This document shows, piece after piece, positions 23,240 through 32,673 of a stretch of 64,000 nt of DNA. The position numbers were made by a program, and so were the translations under genes. The stretch spans positions 744,001-808,000 of the forward strand of contig NW_026946360.1 in assembly GCF_035222275.1 (NCBI RefSeq), in the 5' to 3' direction. Position 1 is the first letter of the stretch, and every line of letters starts with the position of its first letter. Under the pieces are notes generated by a model. That model searched no databases. It saw only the letters and a list, made by a program, of their open reading frames with translations, and was not told the origin of the DNA. The stretch is from Podospora bellae-mahoneyi (taxonomy: Eukaryota; Ascomycota; Sordariomycetes; Sordariales; Podosporaceae).

Positions 23240-24160
23240 ATGCCTCCTCGCACCCTCCTCATCACCGGCGCAACGGGCAAACAAGGCTCCGCCGTCATCG
23301 ACGCCTTCCTCTCGCATCCCCTATCCTCCTCAGACCCCTTCACCGTTCTAGCAGTAACCAGGAACCCTTCCTCCCCCTCTGCCCTGCGCCTCCAAGCCAA
23401 ATCTCCCTCCACCATCAAACTCGTCCAAGCCAACCTCGATGACCCCACCACCCTCTTCGCCTCTGCCAAAGCCTCCTCCCCAACAGGCACCATCTGGGGC
23501 GTCTTCGTCCAGCCCTTCCCCTCCAAAAACGAAGTCACTCAAGGAAAATCGTTCGTCGACCACGCCCTCAAAAACAACGTCCGCCACTTTGTTTACAGCA
23601 GCGTCGACAGGGGCGGAGACGAACATTCTTGGAATAACCCAACAGATGTCCCTCATTTCAAAAGCAAATGGGAGGTTGAGCACTACTTGCGGAAGAGCGC
23701 GACCAGAACCCTGGGCTGGACGATTCTGAGACCGGTGATATTTATGGATAACCTCTCTCCCGGGTTTGCGGGCAAGGTGTTCATGACTTTGCTGAGGGAT
23801 ACTCTCGGGCGAGATAAGCCGCTGCAGTGGATTGCCACAAGAGACATCGGCTTCTTTGCTGCGGAGGCGTTCCATAATCCGGAGGAGTGGAATAAAAAGG
23901 CGATGTGACTGGCGGGGGATGAGTTGACTTTTGAGGAGATGAACAGGGTCTTTGAGAGGGTGACTGGTAAGCCGGTGCCGACCACGTGGGGATTGTTGGG
24001 AAAAGGATTGAAGACGGGAGTGAAGGAATTGGGCTCGATGGTGGAGTGGTTCGCCTCGGAGGAGTACAGAGCTGATCTGCGAAAGGTCAAGGAGGTGAAT
24101 CCAGGGATGGTGGGCTTGGAGGAGTGGCTGAGAAAGAGCCCCTTTGTCAAAGGGAAGTAA
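23240..24160 (+). pseudogene. NmrA-like gene with an in-frame TGA near three-quarters of its length
   Basis: The ATG at 23240 opens RTLLITGATGKQGSAVIDAF, a classic NmrA nucleotide-binding loop, and the frame runs 222 codons to a TGA at 23906-23908. Without any frame change it continues 83 more codons (LAGDELTFEEMNRVFERVTG and so on) to a TAA at 24158-24160. Together this is about 306 codons, the usual size for the family. LAGDELTF is the conserved segment after the substrate lobe, so the TGA cuts a conserved domain. Other conserved blocks present are FVYSSVDRGGD and TILRPVIFMDN. A single base change from TCA or CGA would make such a stop. The stop context is TGA followed by C, which is comparatively leaky in fungi, so readthrough is an alternative to simple loss of function. 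Confidence 0.7.
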
Positions 24161-24397
24161 GTAGCGGAGGGTGGTTATATATATCGTACCCTCAGGGTCA
24201 ACATGTTGGTAACTTGCAATATAATCTAAAAGCACGTTAGAAATCGATGTTGAATACTGCATAATCCTTGCAAAATGAACATACCAGACTCGAACGACCA
24301 CTCGATGTAGGCCCGACCCTCCAACGACTCGCCGCATCGTGATGAACCATCTTTCTTTCTGGCTCAGGAAACGTCTTTTCTATGATGCTTAAGCCTC

Positions 24398-26412
24398 CTA
24401 CCCCATAGCCGTATCCACAACCTCAAGTCTCTCCAGCTCGTGACCAAGCTGACCAGCCAGCATTCTTGCCACCGGGTGTGTCTGACTGAACCTTTGCAAC
24501 ATGTCAAAGAGATAAACAACATTGGCCCTGCTGCCCTCAAATCGGGTAAGCGCAAAGTCTTCAAGAAACACCAGCGATGTAATGTACGTTGCGTAGCCCT
24601 GGATCGGGTTCTTCAGTGCCTCGGTCAAGTCCTCCTCTCTGATTGATCGGATGATGGCGATGACTTGCGCAGCTGCAGCAAGCAAGTTGCTCCGGCCCTG
24701 CGCCTTAACAAAGCTTGCCTCGGTCCCCCGCCCTCCATCTTCGGCTGCTTTGCGTATTGCGGTCTTGTGAAGGCACATCAAGGCGGTACGTATCAGGACG
24801 TGGATAAAGATAGTATCTTGACACCCAATATTGGCAGGGAGGCGGAGATCTCGGGGTAAGCTGATGAGGAGGGCAAGCAGATCATTGCTAACGTCTTGCT
24901 GTTGAGCCCAATAAGATTCTAGGTTGTGCTCGCCCTGCGCCTCTGGCCGAGGCTCGGTAGTCTCCAAGTCCACAGCTCGATAAAAGAGATGAGCTGCGAG
25001 AGCACGTGCTCCCAGACGCGAAACGGGTGGTAACCTCTCTCGCAATGCCTGGTGTAAAGTGTTTGTGTGTTCTTGAGGCATCTCCTCGCTACCGCTCGTG
25101 AAGGCTTCCTCTGGTTGAGGAAGCAGCGTGTGCACCATCCGGTCGTCAATAATGGAAGGCAACGCTGAGGTTGCGAAAACTAACCGATCTGCAGAGTAAA
25201 TCACCCACCAGGTTCTGCGGCGCTCCTCCATCTCAATCCAGTCGAGGTGTCGCGAAGACGGCGGCTCAAGATGAGACTGAAACAGAGATGGTGGCTGTGG
25301 ACCTCTGTCGAGTTGGTGCAGATTAAGGATCTGAGCGATCCTGATACTCTTCCCCAGGCTGAGGGAAGCGCGAGAAAACAGTGTGCTTTGAGCCTCGAAG
25401 TTGGCCATGAGCACCCAGCATTGGGCATGAGCTAACATGAATGCATTTGGTTCCTGGCCTTCTGTTAGTTGGGGAGTTCCACGGCCGAGATGCAGGTAAA
25501 GCTGACCTTGGCTTCATCCTGCTCGGCAAGTTTGCGAGCACGACGGTACAAAGACATGGCTAAGGAGGCATGTGAAGGGTCGGTACTCGCTCCAGTTGCC
25601 ATGATCACCAATTGGAGGAACAAAGGTGGCTGACGAGAAGGAACATCTGATCGCGAGGATTCTAAGTAGCGAGAAGGGTGTATCATCGGGGAACAGTGAT
25701 AGCCATTTTTGAAGTATAAAGTGGTACTGTAGGCTAGGTTGTTAGCCATTTGGATCACATTCGGCACTACAAGAGATGCGCAGCACTGACAGTTCCTCAA
25801 TCAAGTCGCGTGACAATGGGGCATCGTCTAGCTCCGTAAGTTCCAGTTCGCTATTGGCAAGCCAGTCAGCCAGCTGTTGACGTTGTTGACTTCGAGGCTC
25901 TCCGACATCTCGTCCTTCCTGACTCGTAGCCTCGCTCAGCCATGATTGGTCCGCACTTGACCCCACGGGGGAAGAATAGACGACATTCGACGAGACGGCT
26001 GTTCTGACCGTCTGCGGTAAATTGCAGCGGTCTGCATCAGCCGAATGTCTGATTGTTCTGAGCTGGTCCTCGAGTTGGACTGGTGTGCGCGATGGCGGTT
26101 GTTAACACAATGGTTCGGAGAGGTCGCATTGTCCGACAATGTCCGATGAGAGGCTCACTTACACAATTTAGCTTCCAGATCGCGAAACTGCTTCCGCTTG
26201 CCCTGGCCTGACTTTCTGGAACTTGGATAAACGCAATCATTACGCAGGCTCGTACATCGACGGCAAACTGGTAGGTTCCGGTCACATTTTTGCTTTCTAT
26301 CGCGACACGATGTGCATGATAGCCGGGCCAAAGAAGTTGTGGATGTTGGGATCGCTGTGTCGGTAGGATGCTCAGAGTCGTCCATGAGCGTCGGCGCAGC
26401 AGCGGAACCCAT
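24398..26412 (-). CDS. Zn2Cys6 transcription factor with fungal-specific regulatory domain
   Basis: Four exons, 26412-26163, 26079-25791, 25726-25507 and 25453-24398, encode 604 residues. The zinc cluster has cysteines at 33, 36, 43, 50, 53 and 60 (C-x2-C-x6-C-x6-C-x2-C-x6-C), with the basic stretch RDRKQKC. A short linker and helical segment (QLEDQLRTIRHS) follow and may dimerise. The middle-homology region holds YHCSPMIHPSRYLES, AHAQCWVLMANFEAQ and the hallmark MEERRRTWWVIYSADR. Introns are 83, 64 and 53 nt; their exact acceptors are inferred from frame and branch distance. It sits 237 bp from the 3' end of the TGA-interrupted NmrA-like gene and is divergent from dcpS. Its targets are unknown. 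Confidence 0.88.
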
Positions 26413-27065
26413 CGGACTTTCCCAGATGATTTACATATGCGTGACCTCCTGGAGCAGTCGGCACTCGAAATTTCCGGCGATGACAATGGCAAACGATCGG
26501 AAGACTACAAGGAGTGTCTGAACAATAATTGTCGGCGTCTCGGGACGTTTGTCAGCAAGCACAGACCAAACTGCTGAGGAGCCTGCCTTAACCCTAACCT
26601 GAATTCTTTGTACGTTTTTGAAAACCACTGGGAGAAGGAAAGCAATGATGGCATGGTATTTTGAACCGACTATTTCCTCATGTTTTTGTGTGCTTTCCGT
26701 ATCTCTTGATTTGCGTATGTAGTTTGGGAGGAAAGAAGGGTGGGAAGGGCCCATCTAGACTTTATGGCCTCTTGGGATACTTGATTCCTGTGGCTTTGAG
26801 GTTGTGGAAAGGCATCAACAGAAGTCCAAGACCCTTCAAAAGAAATTACGGCCTTGGAAGACATCTGAAAGACGACTCGGGGCTGTTGTCTCCTGTCCTT
26901 GGGGAAACCGGCTGGTCCCTGGATGAGGAAGATGGATATTGAGATAAGATGCAGCATGTCAGGGGTTCAATGCGGGGCAGAGCGCGGGGCATGTTTTCCA
27001 TCTGAAGCCCCAAACACAGACAACTTGACTCTCGACAAAAACCCACAACAATCAACGACCTCACC
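26413..27065. promoter_or_regulatory. Divergent promoter region of the Zn2Cys6 gene and dcpS
   Basis: About 650 bp between two divergent start codons. A telobox-like TTAACCCTAACC lies at 26588-26599, about 175 bp upstream of the regulator's ATG. Confidence 0.5.
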
Positions 27066-28132
27066 ATGTCCACACAAGCAGAGACCAAAGCCAAAGCCGA
27101 GGCACTCGTGCCAAAGTTCAAGTTCGAAAAGCTGCTGAATCAAGGTGTGTGCTTCGTATTACTCTCTACCATATCCACTTCCGCTATTCAACCACGTCCT
27201 AACCACCCACAACCTCAGACCAAGCAGGCCGCCGAACCTCCCTCCTCGGCACAATCGACTCTCTCCCCGCCCTCCTCATCCTCGAGCGTGCCCCCTTCCC
27301 ATCCTCCCCCGATTACCTCGCCTCAGTCCCGACCACCCTCCAAACTCTCAAGAACCTAGGTGCTAATGACATCTACCACTGGTACCTCGCCAATTCCTCA
27401 TCCCAGAACCCATCCGACGAGACGGCCGACCTCAAGATCAACCTCATCCACCCCTGCACCGAAAAGCACATCAAGAAATACTCCAAACAGGGCGTCCGTC
27501 TCGTCTCCGAAACACCACAAATCTACCTCGAGCGTGTCAGGCCGTACATGCAAGCCCAGCGCGACGCCGGCCGTCTGAACTGGGTGTTCAATATTGTTGA
27601 AGGGAGGACTGAGGTCGAGGATGTCATCTACCGCACACCGTTCGATGCCGCTTCCCTCAACAAAGAAGGGTTCTTGTTGCTGCCCGACCTGAACTGGGAC
27701 CGCCAGACACTCGATGCGCTGCACTTGCTGGGTCTGGTGGAGAGAAGAGACATTTGGTCCTTGCGCGACCTGAAAAAAAAACACATCCCTTGGCTGAACC
27801 ACATGAAGGAGAAGTTCATCGAGGCAACGACAAAGGTGTACCCAGCCATCGAGGCTGACCAGCTGAAACTCTATGTCCACTACCAGCCCACATATTACCA
27901 CTTTCATATTCACATTGTGCACGTGCAGCTCGAGGCGGGCGCCACGCAGGCGACGGGTAAGGCGGTTGGATTAGATAGCATTATATCGCAGTTGGAGACG
28001 ATGGGTGGCGGGGACGAAGCGGGCATGGACCGGGCTACAATGAGCTACACTCTGGGCGAGGCCAGCGATCTGTGGGTCGAGGTGTTCGAGCCGCTCAAGC
28101 GCGCCGGTGGTAAAGCTTCTCAATCGCAATGA
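27066..28132 (+). CDS. dcs1: Scavenger mRNA-decapping enzyme DcpS (HIT family)
   Basis: Two exons, 27066-27144 and 27219-28132 (74-nt intron), encode 330 residues. DcpS hydrolyses the m7GpppN cap left after 3'-to-5' mRNA decay. The C-terminal HIT domain contains the histidine triad HFHIHIVHV, and YQPTYYHFHIHIVHVQLEAG matches the family's core. The N-terminal dimerisation half includes WVFNIVEGRTEVEDVIYRTP, and LLLPDLNWDRQTLDALHLLG is equally typical. Length fits yeast Dcs1 and human DcpS. Its last 38 bp of coding sequence overlap the end of the convergent GILT-like gene. It is expected in cytoplasm and nucleus and looks intact. Confidence 0.95.
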
Positions 28133-29117
28133 CGAGGTCATTGACGCTGGAACCGTGGGGGCATTCCTTCCATCGGCCGTTATCGCGGACGCAGTAGATC
28201 TCCTCGTTGAGGCGGACGGTGCAGCTCTTGGTCACGCCGGCCGCCGAGGTTCTCCTGACGCTGCTTCTGAGCATACCCATCCCATAGGCGCCATCATCCT
28301 TAGTGGCGCACTCGTTGAGCTTGTCAAAGTCGATGGCATGCTCGAGGGCGCAGTCCTCGATCAAACCGCGCTGGGGGATGTGGCGGTAGTCCTTAGTTAA
28401 GCACATGACGAACCCGAGATAGGTCTTCGGGTCTGGGTAAAGGCTTTGGGCGCAGAGCTCAATGATGTTGCCGAGGCCTGGAGACATTGCCTGTTAGTCT
28501 TTGGCGCGCTAGATGTTTAGCACAAGGGTAAACATACACTCCTCTGCGCCATGCTTGCAAGCCACTCCGTCATCGTGTTCGGTTGGTCTGTGGTACACTG
28601 TGTCAGGGTCTGTCCATCAAGGTGCGCATGCCACAAACGGTGAGGCAAATAGGGGGGGTGGAGGTGTAGCGTACCGGCCGATGAACGAGAGGGTAAAGTT
28701 GACCTTGTCGAGAGTTTTCTGCATGACAGGGAGAACGAGATCGCGGAGGCAGTCCTATACCGGAGACAAGGGGTTAGCCGCTGAGCTGAGTTTCCACGTC
28801 GGCATCAAAGCAAACAATACCTTCGCGTCAGGGCACTTGGACATGATATGCGCCTCAAGAGGAACCAACCCCCTTTTGACGCTAGGCTCCACCATATTGA
28901 TTACCGTCTCAGGCGCCGAGGGTTGCTGAGCGGCATGGTGATGGGCGGTGTGTGAGTGAAGCGGGTGGTTTGGGTTCTGCTGGAAGAAGCAGTAGATGAA
29001 TCCGACAACGACAAGATATGCGACAGCGAGGAGGAAGCGTCCTGGGCTGAGGCCGCGACGCGGTGGGATGAGCGGCATTCCGGGGTTGCCAGCGGGGTAT
29101 TTCTCGTCCATCCCCAT
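28095..29117 (-). CDS. GILT-like thiol reductase family membrane protein
   Basis: Four exons, 29117-28821, 28754-28675, 28587-28538 and 28477-28095 (introns 66, 87 and 60 nt), encode 269 residues. A membrane anchor spans about residues 28-45 (FLLAVAYLVVVGFIYCFF), after a short Pro-rich cytosolic start, so the rest is probably lumenal. The family signature follows: VPLEAHIMSKCPDAKDC at the active-site position, then CKHGAEECLGNIIELCAQ, the GILT cysteine block (C.HG..EC..N....C). Classic GILT has CxxC at the active site; here the first cysteine is followed by PDA and the next cysteine is six residues later. It may therefore reduce disulfides differently or not at all. The third junction uses the acceptor at 28478, which restores EECLGN. 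It overlaps dcpS at the 3' end. Confidence 0.88.
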
Positions 29118-30129
29118 CTTTGGTGGTGATGTTGATGAGATGATGTATACAAAAAGATGCAAGATAACGGATATGGTTGCAGGTGATTTGGGTTGCGGCG
29201 CAGTGCTGGCTGGTGGTTGTCTTGGCTGAGGATGCGAGGGGAGAAGAAGAAAATTGGACTGGACGCCAAGTGCCAAGGTTGGGGTTTTTGGAGAGCTAAT
29301 GATGTGGGGTGGTTTAGCTGTTGAGACTTGCAGTTGTCAGTCAGTCAAGACGGGATGTTCTGGTTGATGGAAGTGCTTGACATCAAGATACTGGAGAGAT
29401 GCCACCAACCCGAGTCGCATCACAAAGCTAGGTATCCGGAAGTCTGGAGGCTGACACGGGACAATGGAGCTCAATCATGTGAACCAGCGGACGTGGATCC
29501 GGCAAACTCCCCGTTCCCACGGGCGGCATTCCAGCGTTCCACATCTCTCCACTTGCCCTGATCGTCCATCAACTCCGCAAACGACTGTGGAACATCTATT
29601 TGCGAAATATAAGATACCTTTATTCGATCGGGATAATAAAGAATTTCAAAATAACAATTCGTAGAGGCTTCGCGCTTTCCCAGCGGCTTGACAGTTCGAA
29701 ATCCATGTGTGGGGATCACTACTCCATAACTTGGTGAAGCAACTTCACCGGCTGCTTGCAGCTTAGGGATATCTTCAATTTCCAACATCAGATGGCAGAC
29801 TATTTAGTCGTGATATCGTTGGGGATCATATTCTCGATCCTTTTACATTTAATAACCATTGGAGTTGACATTTCCATCTTAACTACTTCTGATATATCAC
29901 TTTTACAATAACCCCAGAGGTTAAGGGGTGGTTGAGAGTTTGTTCATAATACTACAGGGTTAGGGTTTCTATCCCCTAGTCTTCACCCCTTTTCAGTGAC
30001 CGTGACTCACTTACAACTCCTCATCCAGTCTCCAATAAATAGTCTCATTGCAACTCTCATCGATGAAGATATTTTTAATCTTCAAATAAACATATTTACT
30101 ATCAAAATTTATGTCACAAGCCAGTTACG
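29118..30129. other. AT-rich intergenic island
   Basis: About 1 kb. The part from about 29590 to 30120 is clearly richer in A and T than neighbouring sequence. It contains a GGGTTAGGGTTT telomere-like motif at 29957-29968. No transposon open frame or terminal repeat could be identified. Confidence 0.45.
29471..29788 (-). CDS. Hypothetical 105-codon open frame
   Basis: The frame encodes an acidic, soluble-looking peptide (for example IDVPQSFAELMDDQGKWRDV) with no gaps and some coding-like amino acid composition. I do not recognise the family and see no supporting splice site. It could be a small gene, a fragment of a longer gene whose other exons I cannot place, or chance. Confidence 0.25.
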   Translation of the reverse strand: MLEIEDIPKLQAAGEVASPSYGVVIPTHGFRTVKPLGKREASTNCYFEILYYPDRIKVSYISQIDVPQSFAELMDDQGKWRDVERWNAARGNGEFAGSTSAGSHD

Positions 30130-30766
30130 ATGTCCCCCTCCCGCAAGCTCATCTCCTCCGGCTCCCGGTTCGAGGCTCGGATCGGGTACTCCCGAGCTGT
30201 AGTCCAGGGTGACATGGTTTTTGTATCTGGATGTACTGGGTAAGATAGTTTTGCTTTTTGTAGAACAGCATCTTTGTCACATTAACACATCACCACATCA
30301 CCACATTACCACATCAACACACACATTCTCACATTACCACATCAACACATTACCACTTTTACCATTTTACCTACCTCCCTGTCTAAACTTTCCACCGTTC
30401 ACATACTAACCACGGCATGTCATCAGCTACGACTACAAAACAGGCCTCATCTCCCCCAACGTCGTCGACCAAGCAGAGCAAACCTTTCAAAACATCGCCG
30501 CTGCCTTGGCCGAAGCAGGCGCTGGGATGCAGGATGTTGTGAGAGTGAGATACATCCTGCCAGACAGGAAAGAGTTTGAAAGCACCTGGTTGGTCTTGCA
30601 ATTCCCTTCTTGGAAACTGCAGAGGTTAAGCAACTGACAGAAAAGCAGGCCTGTACTCCAAAAGTGGCTGGGCAATGTGAGACCTGCCGCTACCATGATC
30701 CAGGCTGGGTTGATGGAGGAGGTGATGAAGATTGAAGTTGAAGTCACCGCCAAAGTGGACAGGTAA
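30130..30766 (+). CDS. RidA (YjgF/YER057c/UK114) family enamine/imine deaminase
   Basis: Three exons, 30130-30239, 30427-30588 and 30649-30766, encode 129 residues, the standard subunit size. RidA trimers hydrolyse reactive enamines and imines such as 2-aminoacrylate. Typical blocks are YSRAVVQGDMVFVSGCTG, QNIAAALAEAGAGMQDVVRV and VLQKWLGNVRPAATM, with the active-site arginine in RPAATM and a late glutamate in KIEVEVTAKV. No mitochondrial presequence is evident, unlike some paralogs. The first intron (187 nt) is unusually long for this window and carries a short repeat array. The gene converges with the 30888-32261 gene, 121 bp apart. Confidence 0.92.
30278..30356 (+). repeat. Imperfect ACATCACC / ACATTACC / ACATCAAC array inside a RidA intron
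   Basis: Eight or so short CA-rich units follow one another in the first intron of the RidA gene and account for much of its unusual length. Confidence 0.8.
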
Positions 30767-30887
30767 AGACGTTGCTAGCAGAGCGCATTAAACCAAAAGA
30801 ATTACGGAAAAGTCCATGCCCAAGTCCACCCGAAAACTCCAAGCTCTTTCCTACAAATGGGTATCGTCATTACGTCCGTCATTACCA

Positions 30888-32261
30888 TTACTTGGGAACC
30901 CCCTTACCCGGCGCGTCAACGACCACCACCAGTTCCCCGTTACCCCCCTGGCCAGCCACCGTCCCGTCCCCGGCCCTCTCATTCTGCAAGACCTCCTCCA
31001 CCACCCGCTCTCCGCTGACTGCCTCCCCGTCCGCCTCCCCTTCCTTCTTCTCCCCCTCCCCCTCAGCCTCTTCTTTCTCCTTCTTCTCCCTCTCCTCTCT
31101 GCCTCGTTTATGACAATACCACAGCACAAACAGCAACAGGAAAACAGCCACGCTCCACAACGCGCTTGTTCCCGCCAACATGGGAAACTTGGTCTTGAGC
31201 GCATTCAAGATGGCCTTGAGCATGGTCTTGATCAACGCTGGGGTGAGCGCCAAATCACTCAGGTTCTTTGGCATAAAGAACTTGGCTGCCCCCTTCAGCC
31301 CCTCGTCAGCATTAATCCTGGATTTATCCAGCCCCTGCGCTTCCGCGGCCATGGCTAGAATTTCCGGGGCAAGGCTAGAGGTGAGCTTCTTGGGAAGCTG
31401 AGTCACTAGCTTTTGGAGAGACGAAGGCAGCTTCTCAAAGGTCTTGGTGAGGATATCATTCCGGCCGTCGAGGAGGGAGACAAGGTCGTCAACTGCTGTG
31501 GGGACACCGTTGGCGAGATCCTTGAGAATTTGGACAAACGGCCGAACCAGTAGGTCTTTTGCGTCTGAAGAGATGGAGCCCGAAGACGACAGGTTGAGCT
31601 TGTCTAACAAGCGAGAGAGGTCGGCCCATTCCTTCTCGGCCGATTCCGGCTTGGTTGTGCCCTCGGTCGCGGGAACGGCGAGGTTGTCCGGGGTTGATGA
31701 ACCCTGCTTCTTGGAGCGCGTGAACATGCGGGACAGGCGCGATGGCTTCTTCTCCTTCGACTTGGTGTTCTGGTTATCCTTTCCATCAGCCTTTGTATCT
31801 GCCGCGTCGATAGCAATCTCCTCTGGCCCAGAAGGTGACTCTTGTTCTGGCGCCTTGGGTATCGTTGCCAGCTCGGTATTCTTGTCCTTCAACACCAGAG
31901 CCGTATCGTTGGGGTTGGAGGCCGAGCTGGCGCCGAACAGCTGGAACGTCTCGCTCTTGTCATCCCAATCCCACGTCAACTCGGGGGTTTTCGATCGAGG
32001 CGGCAGCGCCGGCCGAGGTCCCTCTTCCTCCGCGCCAAAGCCAGTGCGCGCAACGAGTCGCTCGAGAAACTGCTCATCCTCGTTGTCGAGGATGGGAGCC
32101 ACTGGGATTCGCTTGCCGTTGTCGTCGGATGAAAGTGACGATACTGAAACCCGGGGAGCGGCCGATGGCGTCAAGACGACTTTCGCGTTGCCATCACCAC
32201 CCTCCTCGGCCTTCTTCTCCTTCTCCTTTGACTTTTGCCTCCATGGAAAATCCGGAGCCAT
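30888..32261 (-). CDS. Conserved-looking protein of unknown function with one C-terminal membrane helix
   Basis: A single exon gives 457 residues from the ATG at 32261; the frame is open further upstream, but MAPDFPWRQKSK is the best start. The first 200 residues are charged and disordered, with basic patches such as RLSRMFTRSKKQ. A helical region follows (DLSRLLDKLNLSSSG, PFVQILKDLANGVPTAVDDL, KLPSSLQKLVTQLPKKLTSS). One hydrophobic segment, LWSVAVFLLLFVLWY, is followed by CHKRGREER and a very acidic 60-residue tail. The layout suggests an organelle membrane anchor with a large cytosolic domain, not a strict tail-anchored protein. I do not recognise the family. Clean codon use and lack of stops support a real gene. 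Confidence 0.75.
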   Translation of the reverse strand: MAPDFPWRQKSKEKEKKAEEGGDGNAKVVLTPSAAPRVSVSSLSSDDNGKRIPVAPILDNEDEQFLERLVARTGFGAEEEGPRPALPPRSKTPELTWDWDDKSETFQLFGASSASNPNDTALVLKDKNTELATIPKAPEQESPSGPEEIAIDAADTKADGKDNQNTKSKEKKPSRLSRMFTRSKKQGSSTPDNLAVPATEGTTKPESAEKEWADLSRLLDKLNLSSSGSISSDAKDLLVRPFVQILKDLANGVPTAVDDLVSLLDGRNDILTKTFEKLPSSLQKLVTQLPKKLTSSLAPEILAMAAEAQGLDKSRINADEGLKGAAKFFMPKNLSDLALTPALIKTMLKAILNALKTKFPMLAGTSALWSVAVFLLLFVLWYCHKRGREEREKKEKEEAEGEGEKKEGEADGEAVSGERVVEEVLQNERAGDGTVAGQGGNGELVVVVDAPGKGVPK

Positions 32262-32673
32262 GTGTGCGGTTGCGTGTACGTGGTGAGTTGCACTGGGATG
32301 ACGTCTTGGCGTCAGTGGTGAGGGGCGGGATTGGAGGGAAGCTTTGGTGCCCGTGCTGTTGCGTTTGCTCGTACTCGGCTGAGGAAAGGCCGGGAGGGAA
32401 AAGATGGTGGATGTACGCGGCTCCGTGTTGAAACGCTTCACATACAGATTCGAGATCAGATGAACTCGAGCTGCTGCAGTTGACGTCTGGGTTTATTACC
32501 AGGCCTTTCCAAGCTTCCGGTTTCACTATAGGTAGGGGGTTCGTTAGTGTCGGCAGGAGGCCGCTTCGGAACCACACCAGCGGGAGATCTCAATCGAGAT
32601 GTGCACAGCCACAGGGTGATGTCATGCAATTGGGTATCATCAAGAATTCTATGTAAATCCAAAAAAAAAAAAA

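Noticed and set aside
23348-24337. 329-codon open frame antisense to the NmrA-like gene
   Set aside because: No recognisable motif; the sense strand carries clear NmrA motifs and codon preference, so this is a shadow.
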